A stretch of DNA of 64,000 nt from Lachnospiraceae bacterium (GCA_017468395.1 JAFUIR010000013.1:62001-126000); one strand, 5' to 3'; counted from the first letter of the stretch, positions 42,342 through 51,165 are shown. The notes: generated by a model from the letters alone, not told the origin. A program made the numbers and translations.

Positions 42342-43163
42342 ATGGAGAAATTGCCCCAGGGCGTCTTTACCGCTACCAAAAAAGACAAAACCATATACTA
42401 CCGCGCATCTCTTACCCATCACCAAAAACATATCAGTCTGGGAAGTTATGAGGATGTTAATTCTGCCCATCAGGCATATCTGGAAGGTGTTTCGCTTCTT
42501 CGTACTTCCGAAAATTCCGATGGTTATTACACCATTGATGATTATAAAAAAGAAACCCATTTTCTCTCTTTTGAAAAATGGGTCTGCTTAATCAATCTGC
42601 GGGATAACCGCATGTATTTTGCTACGCCGATTTATGTGCGTCCGAAATTTTTTTATTACTATTTATCCCCCTCCACGGTTCTGAAATTCGATATTGACGA
42701 TTTGTTTTACTTTTCCTCCCACAAAATTATGCAACGCGGCGGGCATTATTTTGTGGCGGATTTTGGTATGCAGGTAAATATTTTGGGGCGTTTCGGCATC
42801 AAAAACTATGGTGTATGCGGCAGGGATTATTTCTTTTTAAATGATGACCCCACAGACTTTCGCCGTGAAAATCTGGAAATATTTAACCAGTATCATGGTG
42901 TTATTCCCCTCAAAGAAAAAGACCGCACCCGTTTCCGTGCGCGGATTCATGTAAAGGGCTATTATCTTATTGGTACCTATGATACGCCGGAAGAAGCTGC
43001 CATTGCCTATAACAAGGCCATTGACGTACTCTCCCAAAACGGAATACGGCGTAACTATCAGGTAAACTATCTGGAGAATGTCTCTCCTTCAGCCTACGCC
43101 GACATTTACGCCGCCCTTAAAGTATCGCCCAAACTTTATACTATTTCTCCGAATAGTCTATAA
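42342..43163 (+). CDS. AP2-domain protein with degenerate HNH-like core
   Basis: A 273-residue protein from the ATG at 42342 with AAAGGAG upstream; a longer in-frame reading to 42204 overlaps the promoter. Residues about 194-245 are an AP2-type DNA-binding domain (RFRARIHVKGYYLIGTYDTPEEAAIAYNKA). Residues about 16-54 look like a second, weaker AP2 unit (YYRASLTHHQKHISLGSYED). The middle (about 117-182) follows HNH homing endonucleases that carry AP2, but LHR reads LGR and DHINGD reads FFLNDD, so both catalytic histidines are lost while FRRENLEI is kept. I infer a DNA-binding regulator derived from a homing endonuclease. It has its own promoter and overlaps the convergent GH25-like gene by 23 bases. 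Confidence 0.75.
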   Translation: MEKLPQGVFTATKKDKTIYYRASLTHHQKHISLGSYEDVNSAHQAYLEGVSLLRTSENSDGYYTIDDYKKETHFLSFEKWVCLINLRDNRMYFATPIYVRPKFFYYYLSPSTVLKFDIDDLFYFSSHKIMQRGGHYFVADFGMQVNILGRFGIKNYGVCGRDYFFLNDDPTDFRRENLEIFNQYHGVIPLKEKDRTRFRARIHVKGYYLIGTYDTPEEAAIAYNKAIDVLSQNGIRRNYQVNYLENVSPSAYADIYAALKVSPKLYTISPNSL

Positions 43164-44223
43164 AGCTGATATTCAAATTTGTCTGTCCTGCAATACCATC
43201 AATGGCAGAACTTGTCCCATATTGCCACATGGTAAATTTGTAGGGATAATCCGGCAAATCTCCCGGTTGGGACAACCAGAAATCATACTCATTCAGTCTG
43301 GTCAAATCCACCTGTTTGATAAGCCATTCCTTTGTTCCGTATACCATGGGAACATAGCCTGCATTTTTGATGGTTTCCAAAAACTTCTCTGCAATCTTAG
43401 TCTTTTCTTCCTTGCTGAGCGCATCAATTCTGGATTTATCATTGCTGATATAGGACATTTTAAAAACTACAGGATAAGTAATCTTATAATCCTTAATTTT
43501 CTTAATAACTGTTTTGGCCTCTTCCTCCGCCTCTGCCTCTGTCACTGCCTGCGAAAAGAAATAAACTCCAACATCCAAACCGGCATCAGTCGCCCTTTTT
43601 ATATTATCTGCAAAATAATCATCTTCCATGATTTGACCGGTGCTGTAAGTTCTGGCTCCCATACGGATCATGACAAAATCAATTCCGGACTTTTTCACTT
43701 TCACAAAATCCACATAATCCTGCTCTTCGGAAATATCCACGCCTGCATAGGATACTAATTTGCCCTCCTCATAATATTTCATAATATCTGACTGGCAAAC
43801 CAATTTCGTAAAATCATAGTTATTTTTGGTCAGATACTGATTAATCAGTACCCACTCTTCCTCTCCCGCAGCATTTATAACTTTTGTGTGTTTTCCGTCT
43901 GTTGAAGGGTCCAAAACTTCTTCCTTGGTTTCCTCTTCCTTAGGTTCGCTCTCCTTACTTTCCACCGGATACATATCCCAAAAATCCAAATCATCCGGAG
44001 ATTTAATATTTCCCGGGTTTGTACTTTCACTGCCTGCTTGCACATTTGAAGATGCATCCTGCCCCGGCGTTACCGGATTACCGCTATTTGAACCTGCGTT
44101 CTCGTGGTTTATCACAAGTACCAGAATCAATATTACGGCTATAAATAAAGCAACCCCGATTATGGAATACACAGCAGATACGTTCATTTTCGGTTCGTCA
44201 TCATATTCTTCCGGCAATCTCAT
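43141..44223 (-). CDS. GH25-like membrane protein lacking catalytic residues
   Basis: A 360-residue protein. Residues about 12-33 are a transmembrane helix after a short acidic cytoplasmic tail; residues 35-115 are a Ser/Gly/Glu-rich linker. The GH25 muramidase fold covers 150-360: YAGVDISEEQDYVDFVKV, DFVMIRMGARTYSTG, GVYFFSQAVTEAEAEEEA, MWQYGTSS. In GH25 enzymes the catalytic pair is DxE in PVVFDxE; here that segment is PVVFKMS, and the late VDLN motif is TNLN. It is therefore probably a non-catalytic peptidoglycan-binding protein. It follows rnfB by 15 bases with GGAGG and so belongs to the rnf transcript. Confidence 0.88.
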   Translation of the reverse strand: MRLPEEYDDEPKMNVSAVYSIIGVALFIAVILILVLVINHENAGSNSGNPVTPGQDASSNVQAGSESTNPGNIKSPDDLDFWDMYPVESKESEPKEEETKEEVLDPSTDGKHTKVINAAGEEEWVLINQYLTKNNYDFTKLVCQSDIMKYYEEGKLVSYAGVDISEEQDYVDFVKVKKSGIDFVMIRMGARTYSTGQIMEDDYFADNIKRATDAGLDVGVYFFSQAVTEAEAEEEAKTVIKKIKDYKITYPVVFKMSYISNDKSRIDALSKEEKTKIAEKFLETIKNAGYVPMVYGTKEWLIKQVDLTRLNEYDFWLSQPGDLPDYPYKFTMWQYGTSSAIDGIAGQTNLNISFIDYSEK

Positions 44224-44238
44224 AACGGGGCCTCCTTA

Positions 44239-45051
44239 TTAATATTCTACATTTTCAGTTGATACAATCGCCTTTTTCGGGCATTTTTCCACGCAGGTTC
44301 CGCAACCTGTACACTTATCAGGATCTATCACAGCCTTAAAGTTTTCTACTTTTACAGCCTCGGACGGACAATTCTTCACGCACAGGCTGCATCCGATACA
44401 TCCCACGGTACATGCCTTCATTGTTACGGGACCTTTATCCTGGGAACTGCATGCCACCAAGTAAGGTGCATCATAAGGCACTATGGAAATCAGATTTTTA
44501 GGACATGCTGCCACACATTTTCCACAGGCTTTACATGCTTCCTTATCAACAACTGCCACTCCATTCACCACATGAATGGCATCAAAAGGGCATGCCTTTA
44601 CGCAGGAACCGTAACCAAGACATCCGTAATTACAGGATTTTGGACCGCCATTTGGTACAAAAGCAAGCATTCTGCAATCTTCAATACCAGTGTAATCATA
44701 ATCTGCATAAGTCTTTTCACAGTCGCCCTGACAGTGTACAAAAGCCACCATCCGCTTGGAATCTCCGGCTTCCACACCCATAATGGATGCAATCTGTTTA
44801 GCCACAGACTCGCCGCCTACGGGACAAGCATTTACAGGAGCCTCCCCTTTGGCAATCGCCGCTGCCAAGCCGGAACAACCTGCAAATCCGCAGCCGCCAC
44901 AGTTGTTTCCGGGAAGGGACGCCAGCACTGCTTCTTCTTTTTCATCAACCTCTACTTTAAACACAATTCCGGCAATTCCGAGGAACAGACCGATAAAAAT
45001 GCCTACAATTCCAACGACAGCCGCGGCTGTCAGTATACTCATGTAATCCAT
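44239..45051 (-). CDS. rnfB: Rnf complex subunit B (polyferredoxin)
   Basis: A 270-residue membrane-anchored iron-sulfur protein. Residues 8-30 are a transmembrane helix. The RnfB Cys motif GNNCGGCGFAGC...NACPVGG lies at about 50-80. Ferredoxin-like 4Fe-4S motifs follow: CNYGCLGYGSCVKACP, CKACGKCVAACP, CIGCSLCVKNCP and CTGCGTCVEKCP. RnfB is the entry point for electrons from ferredoxin in the ion-pumping ferredoxin:NAD+ oxidoreductase. Last rnf gene of the operon, 11 bases after rnfA. Confidence 0.97.
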   Translation of the reverse strand: MDYMSILTAAAVVGIVGIFIGLFLGIAGIVFKVEVDEKEEAVLASLPGNNCGGCGFAGCSGLAAAIAKGEAPVNACPVGGESVAKQIASIMGVEAGDSKRMVAFVHCQGDCEKTYADYDYTGIEDCRMLAFVPNGGPKSCNYGCLGYGSCVKACPFDAIHVVNGVAVVDKEACKACGKCVAACPKNLISIVPYDAPYLVACSSQDKGPVTMKACTVGCIGCSLCVKNCPSEAVKVENFKAVIDPDKCTGCGTCVEKCPKKAIVSTENVEY

Positions 45052-45062
45052 CTGTCAACCTC

Positions 45063-45647
45063 CTATAACAATCCCTGAAATCCGCAAAAAGCAATAGCCA
45101 TCAGACCTGCTGTCACAAGTACCATAGGCATTCCTTTGAAGGATTCCGGAAAATCGTTGTACTGCATCTTCTCTCGAAGACCTGCCAGAATTACAATGGA
45201 AATGGTAAATCCTACCGAAGTTGCAAATCCATTAACAACACCGGTCAAAATACCGTATTCTTTCTGTACATTTGTAAGGGCAACACCCAAAACTGCACAG
45301 TTTGTTGTAATAAGGGGCAAATATACACCTAAAGCCTTGTAAAGGGCGGGTATAAATTTCTTTAAGAACATTTCCACGAACTGCACCAGTGCGGCAATAA
45401 CAAGAATAAATACAATCGTCTGTAAATATTCAATACCGAAAGGTTGCAGGACATACTTATAAATCACACCTGCCACTGCACTTGCAAGAGTGATAACAAA
45501 GATAACCGCTGTTCCCATACCCGCAGCAGTATTTGTCTTTTTGGACACGCCAAGGAACGGACAAAGCCCCAAAAACTGACTTAATACCACGTTACTTACC
45601 AGAGAAGAACTTATCAAAATAACCAGCAAATCTTTTACCGTATTCAT
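45063..45647 (-). CDS. rnfA: Rnf complex subunit A
   Basis: A 194-residue integral membrane protein with six helices (LLVILISSSLVSNVVLSQFLGLCPFLGVSKK at the N-terminus; VGFTISIVILAGLREK). RnfA and RnfE form the inverted-topology pair that holds the membrane [2Fe-2S] cluster via conserved Cys; the Cys in FLGLCPFLG and in ITTNCAVLG are both present. Its ATG overlaps the rnfE stop (ATGA at 45644-45647). Confidence 0.97.
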   Translation of the reverse strand: MNTVKDLLVILISSSLVSNVVLSQFLGLCPFLGVSKKTNTAAGMGTAVIFVITLASAVAGVIYKYVLQPFGIEYLQTIVFILVIAALVQFVEMFLKKFIPALYKALGVYLPLITTNCAVLGVALTNVQKEYGILTGVVNGFATSVGFTISIVILAGLREKMQYNDFPESFKGMPMVLVTAGLMAIAFCGFQGLL

Positions 45648-46954
45648 GCCTTATCCTCCTCTTCGTCCAAATCTAATACTTCTAAGGTATCTGCTTTCAC
45701 AGATTTTTGTTTGTCTTCTTCCTCTTTTTCAGTTTCCGTTTTGTCGGCTTCCGCTTCTTTTACGGTTTCCTGCTTTTCATCTTTTTTCTCATCATGCACT
45801 TTTGCAGATGCTTTTTTCTTAGATGTTTTCTTTTTAGAGGAAGATTTCTTTTCAGCCTTCACGCTTTCCCCAGTTTCTTTTGCTGTACCATCTGCATTTT
45901 CGCTTATCTGGGCTGTATCTTCTACTGTATCTTTTACTATATCTTCTACTGTATTTTCTACTGTATTTTCTACTGTATCTACAGTTGTTTCGTTTGCTGA
46001 TTCATTTACTACGTCTTGCGCCGTTTTCACTTCTGTTTCAACAGTTTCTGCTACTGTTTCAGCAGTTTCTGCTACTGCCTCTGCCTTTTTCTTTGCGCCT
46101 GCTTTTTTGGAAGAATTTTTCTTCTTGAAAGACTTTTTTTCTTCCGCCACTGTTTCAGATGCTGTATTTTCTTCTACCACTTCCTGAGTTTCACTCACTA
46201 CGTTTTCTTCTGCTACAGAGATATCTTCCGTATACTCAGGGGACATTTCCTCTGCCTCATAAGCCTCCGCATCATAGAAACGTTTGCTGCAACCCTCCAC
46301 GCCGCAATTCATACAATCTTCATTGCAGCCAGACTGGATTTTGCTCATATCTTTGCCCTTTTTCTCACCGCGCATCTTAATATAGTTCTGCAGTGCTGTC
46401 AGTGCAGCCAATACAAAAAACGCACCGGGAGCCAGTACAAAAATGCCGATGGGCTCAAAAGGAAGTCCCAGGTCAATGCCAAAGATTTTGCCTGCACCCA
46501 GAAGTTCTCTCACTGCACCGATTGCTGTCAGAGCCACGGAGAAACCAAGTCCCATACCAATACCGTCAAACAAAGATGCAATAGGCGGATTAGAATAAGC
46601 ATAAGCCTCCGCACGTCCCAAAATAATACAGTTTACAACAATCAGGGGAATATAAACTCCCAAAGCCTCGTTCAAGGAAGGAAGATAAGCTTCCAACAAA
46701 AGTTGAACAATCGTAACAAAGGACGCAATAATAACGATAAATGCCGGAATACGCACTCTGGAGGGAATGATTTTTCGCATAAGTGAAATAATCATATTAC
46801 TCAGCGCCAATACCACTGCTGTGGTAAGCCCCATTCCCAAACCGTTAATTGCGGAAGAAGTAACTGCCAATGTGGGACACATACCAAGCATCAAAACAAA
46901 GGTAGGGTTCTCCTTTACAAGACCATTAATTAATCTTTCTCCTGCTTTATTCAT
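45644..46954 (-). CDS. rnfE: Rnf complex subunit E with long acidic/basic C-terminal extension
   Basis: A 436-residue protein from the ATG at 46954 (AGGAGG upstream, 8-base overlap with rnfG). Residues 1-195 are normal RnfE, with six helices and the cluster cysteines in LGMCPTLAVTSS and VVNCIILGRAEAYA. Residues 200-436 are an extension about as long as the protein itself. It begins with a Cys-rich CNEDCMNCGVEGC (C210, C214, C217, C222), then a low-complexity region of Glu/Val/Thr repeats (TVENTVENTVEDIVKDTVED) and Lys/Ser blocks (KKSSSKKKTSKKKASAK), ending LEVLDLDEEEDKA. The extension should be cytoplasmic. Its DNA contains short tandem repeats at 45918-45990. Confidence 0.95.
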   Translation of the reverse strand: MNKAGERLINGLVKENPTFVLMLGMCPTLAVTSSAINGLGMGLTTAVVLALSNMIISLMRKIIPSRVRIPAFIVIIASFVTIVQLLLEAYLPSLNEALGVYIPLIVVNCIILGRAEAYAYSNPPIASLFDGIGMGLGFSVALTAIGAVRELLGAGKIFGIDLGLPFEPIGIFVLAPGAFFVLAALTALQNYIKMRGEKKGKDMSKIQSGCNEDCMNCGVEGCSKRFYDAEAYEAEEMSPEYTEDISVAEENVVSETQEVVEENTASETVAEEKKSFKKKNSSKKAGAKKKAEAVAETAETVAETVETEVKTAQDVVNESANETTVDTVENTVENTVEDIVKDTVEDTAQISENADGTAKETGESVKAEKKSSSKKKTSKKKASAKVHDEKKDEKQETVKEAEADKTETEKEEEDKQKSVKADTLEVLDLDEEEDKA

Positions 46955-47573
46955 TGTTGCCGCCTCCTTCCTGCAGTTGTGCTGCAAAGAATTTAAGACC
47001 TGCATTTACTGCATTCGTAACCGCTTTTGTAGTTATAGTGGCACCGGAAATGGCATCCAGTTCACTTTCGCTTTGGGAACCGGTTTTAGTAATGGTAAAC
47101 TCTGTTACCTTCTTATTTACAAATTGGGGCACCAAAACAGGCTCCGCTTCCATACCCAGTCCCGGAGTCTCTGCAATTTCCAAAATAGAAATGCCGTTTA
47201 ATGTACCGTCATTCTTAACGCCCATATATAAACCGATGTTTCCGCCGTAACCTTCGGAAGAAACTACCTCAAATACATAACCAAGTGTCTTGCCGTTATT
47301 GCCTTTTGCCTCAAAAACAGTACCTACCGTTACGCCCTTTTGGGCAAACTCTTCCTGTAATTCATAAGTGGGCACAAGTCCTGTTACCACAAATTCCGAA
47401 GCATCCGCAAAAACCGCCTGACAGGCCTCTTGAATTTTCTTCTCCTGCTGGATACGGATAGGCTCTTTGGTAATTTGATATACAAAACCAAGCATCAGTC
47501 CTGCAACCAAAGTAATCGCGAACATAATTGCCGCTTCCTTTAGCATGACGGTCAGATCCTTTTTATTCTTCAT
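46947..47573 (-). CDS. rnfG: Rnf complex subunit G (covalent FMN)
   Basis: A 208-residue protein from the ATG at 47573, with GGAAGGAGG upstream; the reading to 47600 lacks such a site. Residues about 8-32 are a membrane anchor. The FMN-attachment motif SGATITTKAV holds the flavinylated Thr near residue 180, preceded by GISILEIAETPGLGMEA. The start overlaps the rnfD end by 11 bases and the end overlaps rnfE by 8, giving tight translational coupling. Confidence 0.96.
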   Translation of the reverse strand: MKNKKDLTVMLKEAAIMFAITLVAGLMLGFVYQITKEPIRIQQEKKIQEACQAVFADASEFVVTGLVPTYELQEEFAQKGVTVGTVFEAKGNNGKTLGYVFEVVSSEGYGGNIGLYMGVKNDGTLNGISILEIAETPGLGMEAEPVLVPQFVNKKVTEFTITKTGSQSESELDAISGATITTKAVTNAVNAGLKFFAAQLQEGGGNNE

Positions 47574-48585
47574 CGTCCTGACCTCCTTCCGCGGAAGCAA
47601 GTTTTTCTATTCTCTTTACTCTGCGCTTTTCTTTTGCATCCATGGCCTTCTGCTTAAGAGGTGAAATTTTTCCGAAAGCCACAGGCATGGTCGCCTTTTC
47701 AATCAAAGGTACAAGCAGGTTGCCTAAAATAATGGCATAGGACACACCTTCGGCGGCAGGTCCGAAAATACGGAAAATACCGGTCAACACACCCAGCACA
47801 ATACCATACACATACTGTCCTTTTGCAGTGATAGGCCTGGTCACATAATCCGTTGCCATAAAGAACGCACCGAGCATCAGTCCGCCACCGCAAATTTGCG
47901 CACACAGATATGCCGGATTTAAGCCATGACCGCCAAAAAGAATCACAAAAACTGCAAAAGATATTATGTAAGATGCAGGAATACGCAAGTCGATAATACC
48001 CATCAAAAGCAAAATACATGCTCCTGCCAAAATAGCAATCACGGATGTCTCACCGATGGTACCTGCGGTTTTTCCCACAATCATATCCCAAAGTTCCACA
48101 TTTCCGCCATTTTTAAGTACCGCAAGGGGAGTTGCTCCCGTAAAGGCATCGTAGGAAAAATCGGTCATAAGGGCAGGGAACGAAATAAGCAAAAAGCATC
48201 TTGCTGCCAATGCCGGGTTCATAAAATTCTGTCCCAGACCGCCAAACAACATTTTTACAACCAAAATGGCAAATACACCGCCAAGAGCCGCAATCCACAA
48301 AGGAATACTTACCGGCAAATTAAGTGCAAGCAATAAACCGGTTACTACTGCGGACAAATCGCCGATGGTCTGTTTCTTTTTATAAATTCCAAACAAAAAC
48401 TCCGTAATTACGGTAGAAGCCACAGTTACCAAAATAACTGCCAGCGCCCTGAACCCAAAATGATAGATACCAAATCCCGCCGCAGGCATCAGTGCCGCCA
48501 CTACTGCCAACATGATACCATTTGTGGTAACTTTGCTGCGGATATGGGGATTGGACGATACTTTTAGTAATTTATCTTCAGCCAC
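47563..48585 (-). CDS. rnfD: Rnf complex subunit D
   Basis: A 340-residue membrane protein with about nine helices. The FMN-attachment Thr lies in FTGATPLAVLKNGG. Other family segments are NPHIRSKVTTNGIMLAVVAALMPA at the N-terminus, GQNFMNPALAARCFLL and MATDYVTRPITAKGQ. It ends with a charged tail (KEKRRVKRIEKLASAEGGQDDEE). RnfD is thought to carry the ion path together with A, E and G. 12 bases after rnfC. Confidence 0.97.
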   Translation of the reverse strand: MAEDKLLKVSSNPHIRSKVTTNGIMLAVVAALMPAAGFGIYHFGFRALAVILVTVASTVITEFLFGIYKKKQTIGDLSAVVTGLLLALNLPVSIPLWIAALGGVFAILVVKMLFGGLGQNFMNPALAARCFLLISFPALMTDFSYDAFTGATPLAVLKNGGNVELWDMIVGKTAGTIGETSVIAILAGACILLLMGIIDLRIPASYIISFAVFVILFGGHGLNPAYLCAQICGGGLMLGAFFMATDYVTRPITAKGQYVYGIVLGVLTGIFRIFGPAAEGVSYAIILGNLLVPLIEKATMPVAFGKISPLKQKAMDAKEKRRVKRIEKLASAEGGQDDEE

Positions 48586-48597
48586 GTCTCTCTCCTC

Positions 48598-49914
48598 CTA
48601 TTTCTTCTTTTTCGCAAGTTGCATCTTGCGCATGGATTTTATAGTCTGTGTCAAAGGTCTCTTAGCCGGACAAACATAACTGCAACAGCCACATTCGCAG
48701 CATTCCATACCATTGTTTTTCAGGAAACCTTCTTCATCATCATTGATGGCACAAACCATCAATTTACTGGGAACTACTCTTCCGGGACAAACTTCCACAC
48801 ATCTGCCGCACTTAATACAAGCGGTAGGCTCCATGGCAGACACTTCATCCTTACTCAGGCACAAAAGTGCAGATGCAATCTTGGTGGTAGGCACGTCCAA
48901 GTCAAAAATTCCAAATCCCATCATGGGACCGCCGGAAATTATTTTCTCGGGCTGCACTCTGAACCCACCGGCTTCCTCAATTAATTCATGGTAGTTTGTA
49001 CCGATACGAACTTTAAAGTTGCGGGGTTTTCTGATTGCATCACCGGTTACGGTAACAATACGCTCCATCAAAGGTTTGCCCTCTGCCAAGGCTGTATAAA
49101 TGGCAACTACCGTATCCACATTATCCACAATACATCCTGCATCCGCCGGCAACATGGATGAATTAATCTGTCTGCCGGTAGTTGCATAAATCAACTGCCG
49201 CTCCGCTCCCTGAGGATATTTCGTTTTCAGTGCTTTTACTACAACGCGTTTGTCATTCTTAGTAAGTCTTCTCATCAGTTCGATACAGTCATGCTTATTC
49301 TCTTCAATCGCAATAATACCCACTGCCTTGTCAAAAAGACGAAGAATGGCTTTCAAACCGCCGATAACCTTTTTGGGCTCTTCCAACATTCGTCTGTAGT
49401 CGGAAGTCAGATACGGTTCGCACTCTGCGCCATTTACAATAACATACTCGATTTTCTCCGGCTCTTTGGGTGATAACTTAATAAAGGTCGGGAAACCCGC
49501 ACCACCCATACCTACAATGCCGGCTGTTTTCACACGTTCAATAATTTCTTCTTTACTATATTTGATTAAAGGCTTTCCTGCCGGATATTCCACTGCCTCG
49601 TATTTACCGTCATTTTCAATGACGATACTCATAACATTATCGCCGGTAACTACTCTGCGCGGCTCAATTGCCTTTACCGTACCTGAAACAGAAGCATAAA
49701 TAGGCGCAGAAACAAAACCTCCTGCCTCCGCAATCAACTGTCCCGTCAGCACGTGATCTCCTTTTTTTACTACAGGCACTGCCGGTGCCCCAATATGTTG
49801 AGAAAGCGGATAAACCAAATCACCTTTCGGAAGTATCTCCCTGATTGCCTTATCCTTTGACAAATCTTTTCCATCATACGGATGAATTCCACCCGTGAAG
49901 GTCAATTTCGCCAT
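48598..49914 (-). CDS. rnfC: Rnf complex subunit C (NADH/FMN site)
   Basis: A 438-residue peripheral subunit that carries FMN and contacts NAD+. I chose the ATG at 49914 (TTTAGGAGG upstream; family N-terminus KLTFTGGIHPYDGK) over an unsupported 51-residue extension. The flavin/NAD region is GIVGMGGAGFPTFIKL and GAECEPYLTSDYR. Two 4Fe-4S motifs follow: CIKCGRCVEVCPGRVVP and CCECGCCSYVCPAKRPL. First gene of rnfCDGEAB plus the GH25-like gene. Confidence 0.97.
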   Translation of the reverse strand: MAKLTFTGGIHPYDGKDLSKDKAIREILPKGDLVYPLSQHIGAPAVPVVKKGDHVLTGQLIAEAGGFVSAPIYASVSGTVKAIEPRRVVTGDNVMSIVIENDGKYEAVEYPAGKPLIKYSKEEIIERVKTAGIVGMGGAGFPTFIKLSPKEPEKIEYVIVNGAECEPYLTSDYRRMLEEPKKVIGGLKAILRLFDKAVGIIAIEENKHDCIELMRRLTKNDKRVVVKALKTKYPQGAERQLIYATTGRQINSSMLPADAGCIVDNVDTVVAIYTALAEGKPLMERIVTVTGDAIRKPRNFKVRIGTNYHELIEEAGGFRVQPEKIISGGPMMGFGIFDLDVPTTKIASALLCLSKDEVSAMEPTACIKCGRCVEVCPGRVVPSKLMVCAINDDEEGFLKNNGMECCECGCCSYVCPAKRPLTQTIKSMRKMQLAKKKK

Positions 49915-49956
49915 GACGTCCCCTCCTAAATGATATATTTTGTCGAATATTGCCTC

Positions 49957-49983
49957 TTTATAATATACTATTTTTTTTGTCAA
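49957..49983 (-). promoter_or_regulatory. Candidate promoter of rnf operon
   Basis: Minus strand has a perfect TTGACA (49978-49983), then an A-rich spacer of 15 bases and TATAAA (49957-49962). The spacing is short, so the true -10 may be one of the overlapping AT-rich hexamers. About 45 bases upstream of rnfC. Confidence 0.55.
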
Positions 49984-50008
49984 AAGGCTACAGAAATATT
50001 TAAAATTG

Positions 50009-50017
50009 TGATATAAT
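50009..50017 (+). promoter_or_regulatory. Extended -10 promoter of the exonuclease gene
   Basis: TGATATAAT, an extended -10 with perfect TATAAT (50012-50017), about 43 bases upstream of the start; the -35 region is poor. It lies back-to-back with the rnf promoter. Confidence 0.55.
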
Positions 50018-50059
50018 TTTTGTATTAAACTTACCTTTTTGTCGGCAAAGGAGATTTTT

Positions 50060-51163
50060 ATGTACACACTGACACAAAAAATGGAGCAATTTCAAATAAA
50101 TTACCCTCTGGAAAAAATAACATCCCTCGAGAACTTTCTTTTCGTTGACATTGAGACCACAGGCTTTACTGCCAAAAGTTCTTCACTATATATGATTGGT
50201 ATCGCTTTCTATTCCCAGGGTGGTTGGTATATCACGCAATATTTTGCGGAGACTCCCTCTCAGGAAATTGAATTATTACAGGCTTTTTCCGAAAAAATCA
50301 AGGAATACAGCCATCTGGTACATTTCAACGGCAACAACTTTGACCTGCCATACCTGATGCAAAAATGCCAGCAACATGACATTTCCTGTGATTTGGACAG
50401 TCTTTGCGGCATTGATATTTATAAAAGAATTGCCCCCTACAAATTTTTCCTTAAGCTGCCTAATTGTAAGCAAAAAACCATTGAAAGTTTTCTGGAGATT
50501 AACCGCATTGATACTTTTAACGGCGGAGAACTGATTGGAATTTATAAAGACTATGTCAATGAACCTACAGATTTTGCCAGAACCATTCTTATGCAACACA
50601 ATTTTGACGATATGAAGGGGATGTTGGAAATCCTACCCATCCTTGCGTATTCCGACATTTTTGACGGGAAAATTACCGCAAAAAAGGTACAGGCCAATCA
50701 TTACACTGACTTTTCCGGAAACAGCCGTAAGGAACTGCTTATGACTTTGAATCTTCCCTCAAACCTTCCCAAAGCAATCTCCATAGCTGCCAACGACTGC
50801 TATTTTCGCGGTGAAGGAAACACTGCCACTTTGAAGGTACCTATTTACGAAGAAGAATTAAAATATTACTATGCGAATTTTAAGGACTATTATTATCTTC
50901 CCACAGAGGATGTAGCCTTACATAAATCAGTTGCAGGTTTTGTGGACCGGGAACACCGGATTCCCGCTACTGCCGCAACCTGTTACACCCGCAAATTCTC
51001 CTGTTATCTGCCACAATGGAATATTTTGGTAGAACCCTTTTTCAAGCGGGATTACAAAAGTAAACATCTCTACTTTGAATTAACCGATGAAATCAAACGC
51101 GATAGGGAAACCTTCCACAAATATGCCTGCCACATTGTAGATATGATTGCTTCTTCCTATTAA
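50060..51163 (+). CDS. RNase H-like 3'-5' exonuclease, YprB type
   Basis: A 367-residue protein from the ATG at 50060 with AAAGGAG upstream. Residues 25-195 form a ribonuclease H-like exonuclease domain: FLFVDIETTGF carries the first two acidic residues of DEDD enzymes, followed by LVHFNGNNFDLPYLMQKC and a later Asp-rich TILMQHNFDDMKGML. The second half (residues about 225-367) is unrecognised, with many Tyr/Phe. B. subtilis YprB shares the first domain. Nuclease activity on DNA or RNA ends is inferred from the intact acidic residues. Confidence 0.87.
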   Translation: MYTLTQKMEQFQINYPLEKITSLENFLFVDIETTGFTAKSSSLYMIGIAFYSQGGWYITQYFAETPSQEIELLQAFSEKIKEYSHLVHFNGNNFDLPYLMQKCQQHDISCDLDSLCGIDIYKRIAPYKFFLKLPNCKQKTIESFLEINRIDTFNGGELIGIYKDYVNEPTDFARTILMQHNFDDMKGMLEILPILAYSDIFDGKITAKKVQANHYTDFSGNSRKELLMTLNLPSNLPKAISIAANDCYFRGEGNTATLKVPIYEEELKYYYANFKDYYYLPTEDVALHKSVAGFVDREHRIPATAATCYTRKFSCYLPQWNILVEPFFKRDYKSKHLYFELTDEIKRDRETFHKYACHIVDMIASSY

Positions 51164-51165
51164 GT

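Noticed and set aside
45707..46187. Plus-strand Ser/Phe/Thr-rich ORFs opposite the rnfE tail
   Set aside because: Low-complexity shadow of the Glu/Lys/Thr repeats on the other strand; no start signal, and the rnfE frame is continuous.
49915..50067. 51-residue N-terminal extension of RnfC
   Set aside because: It runs through the divergent promoter region and has no initiation site; the family N-terminus begins at 49914.
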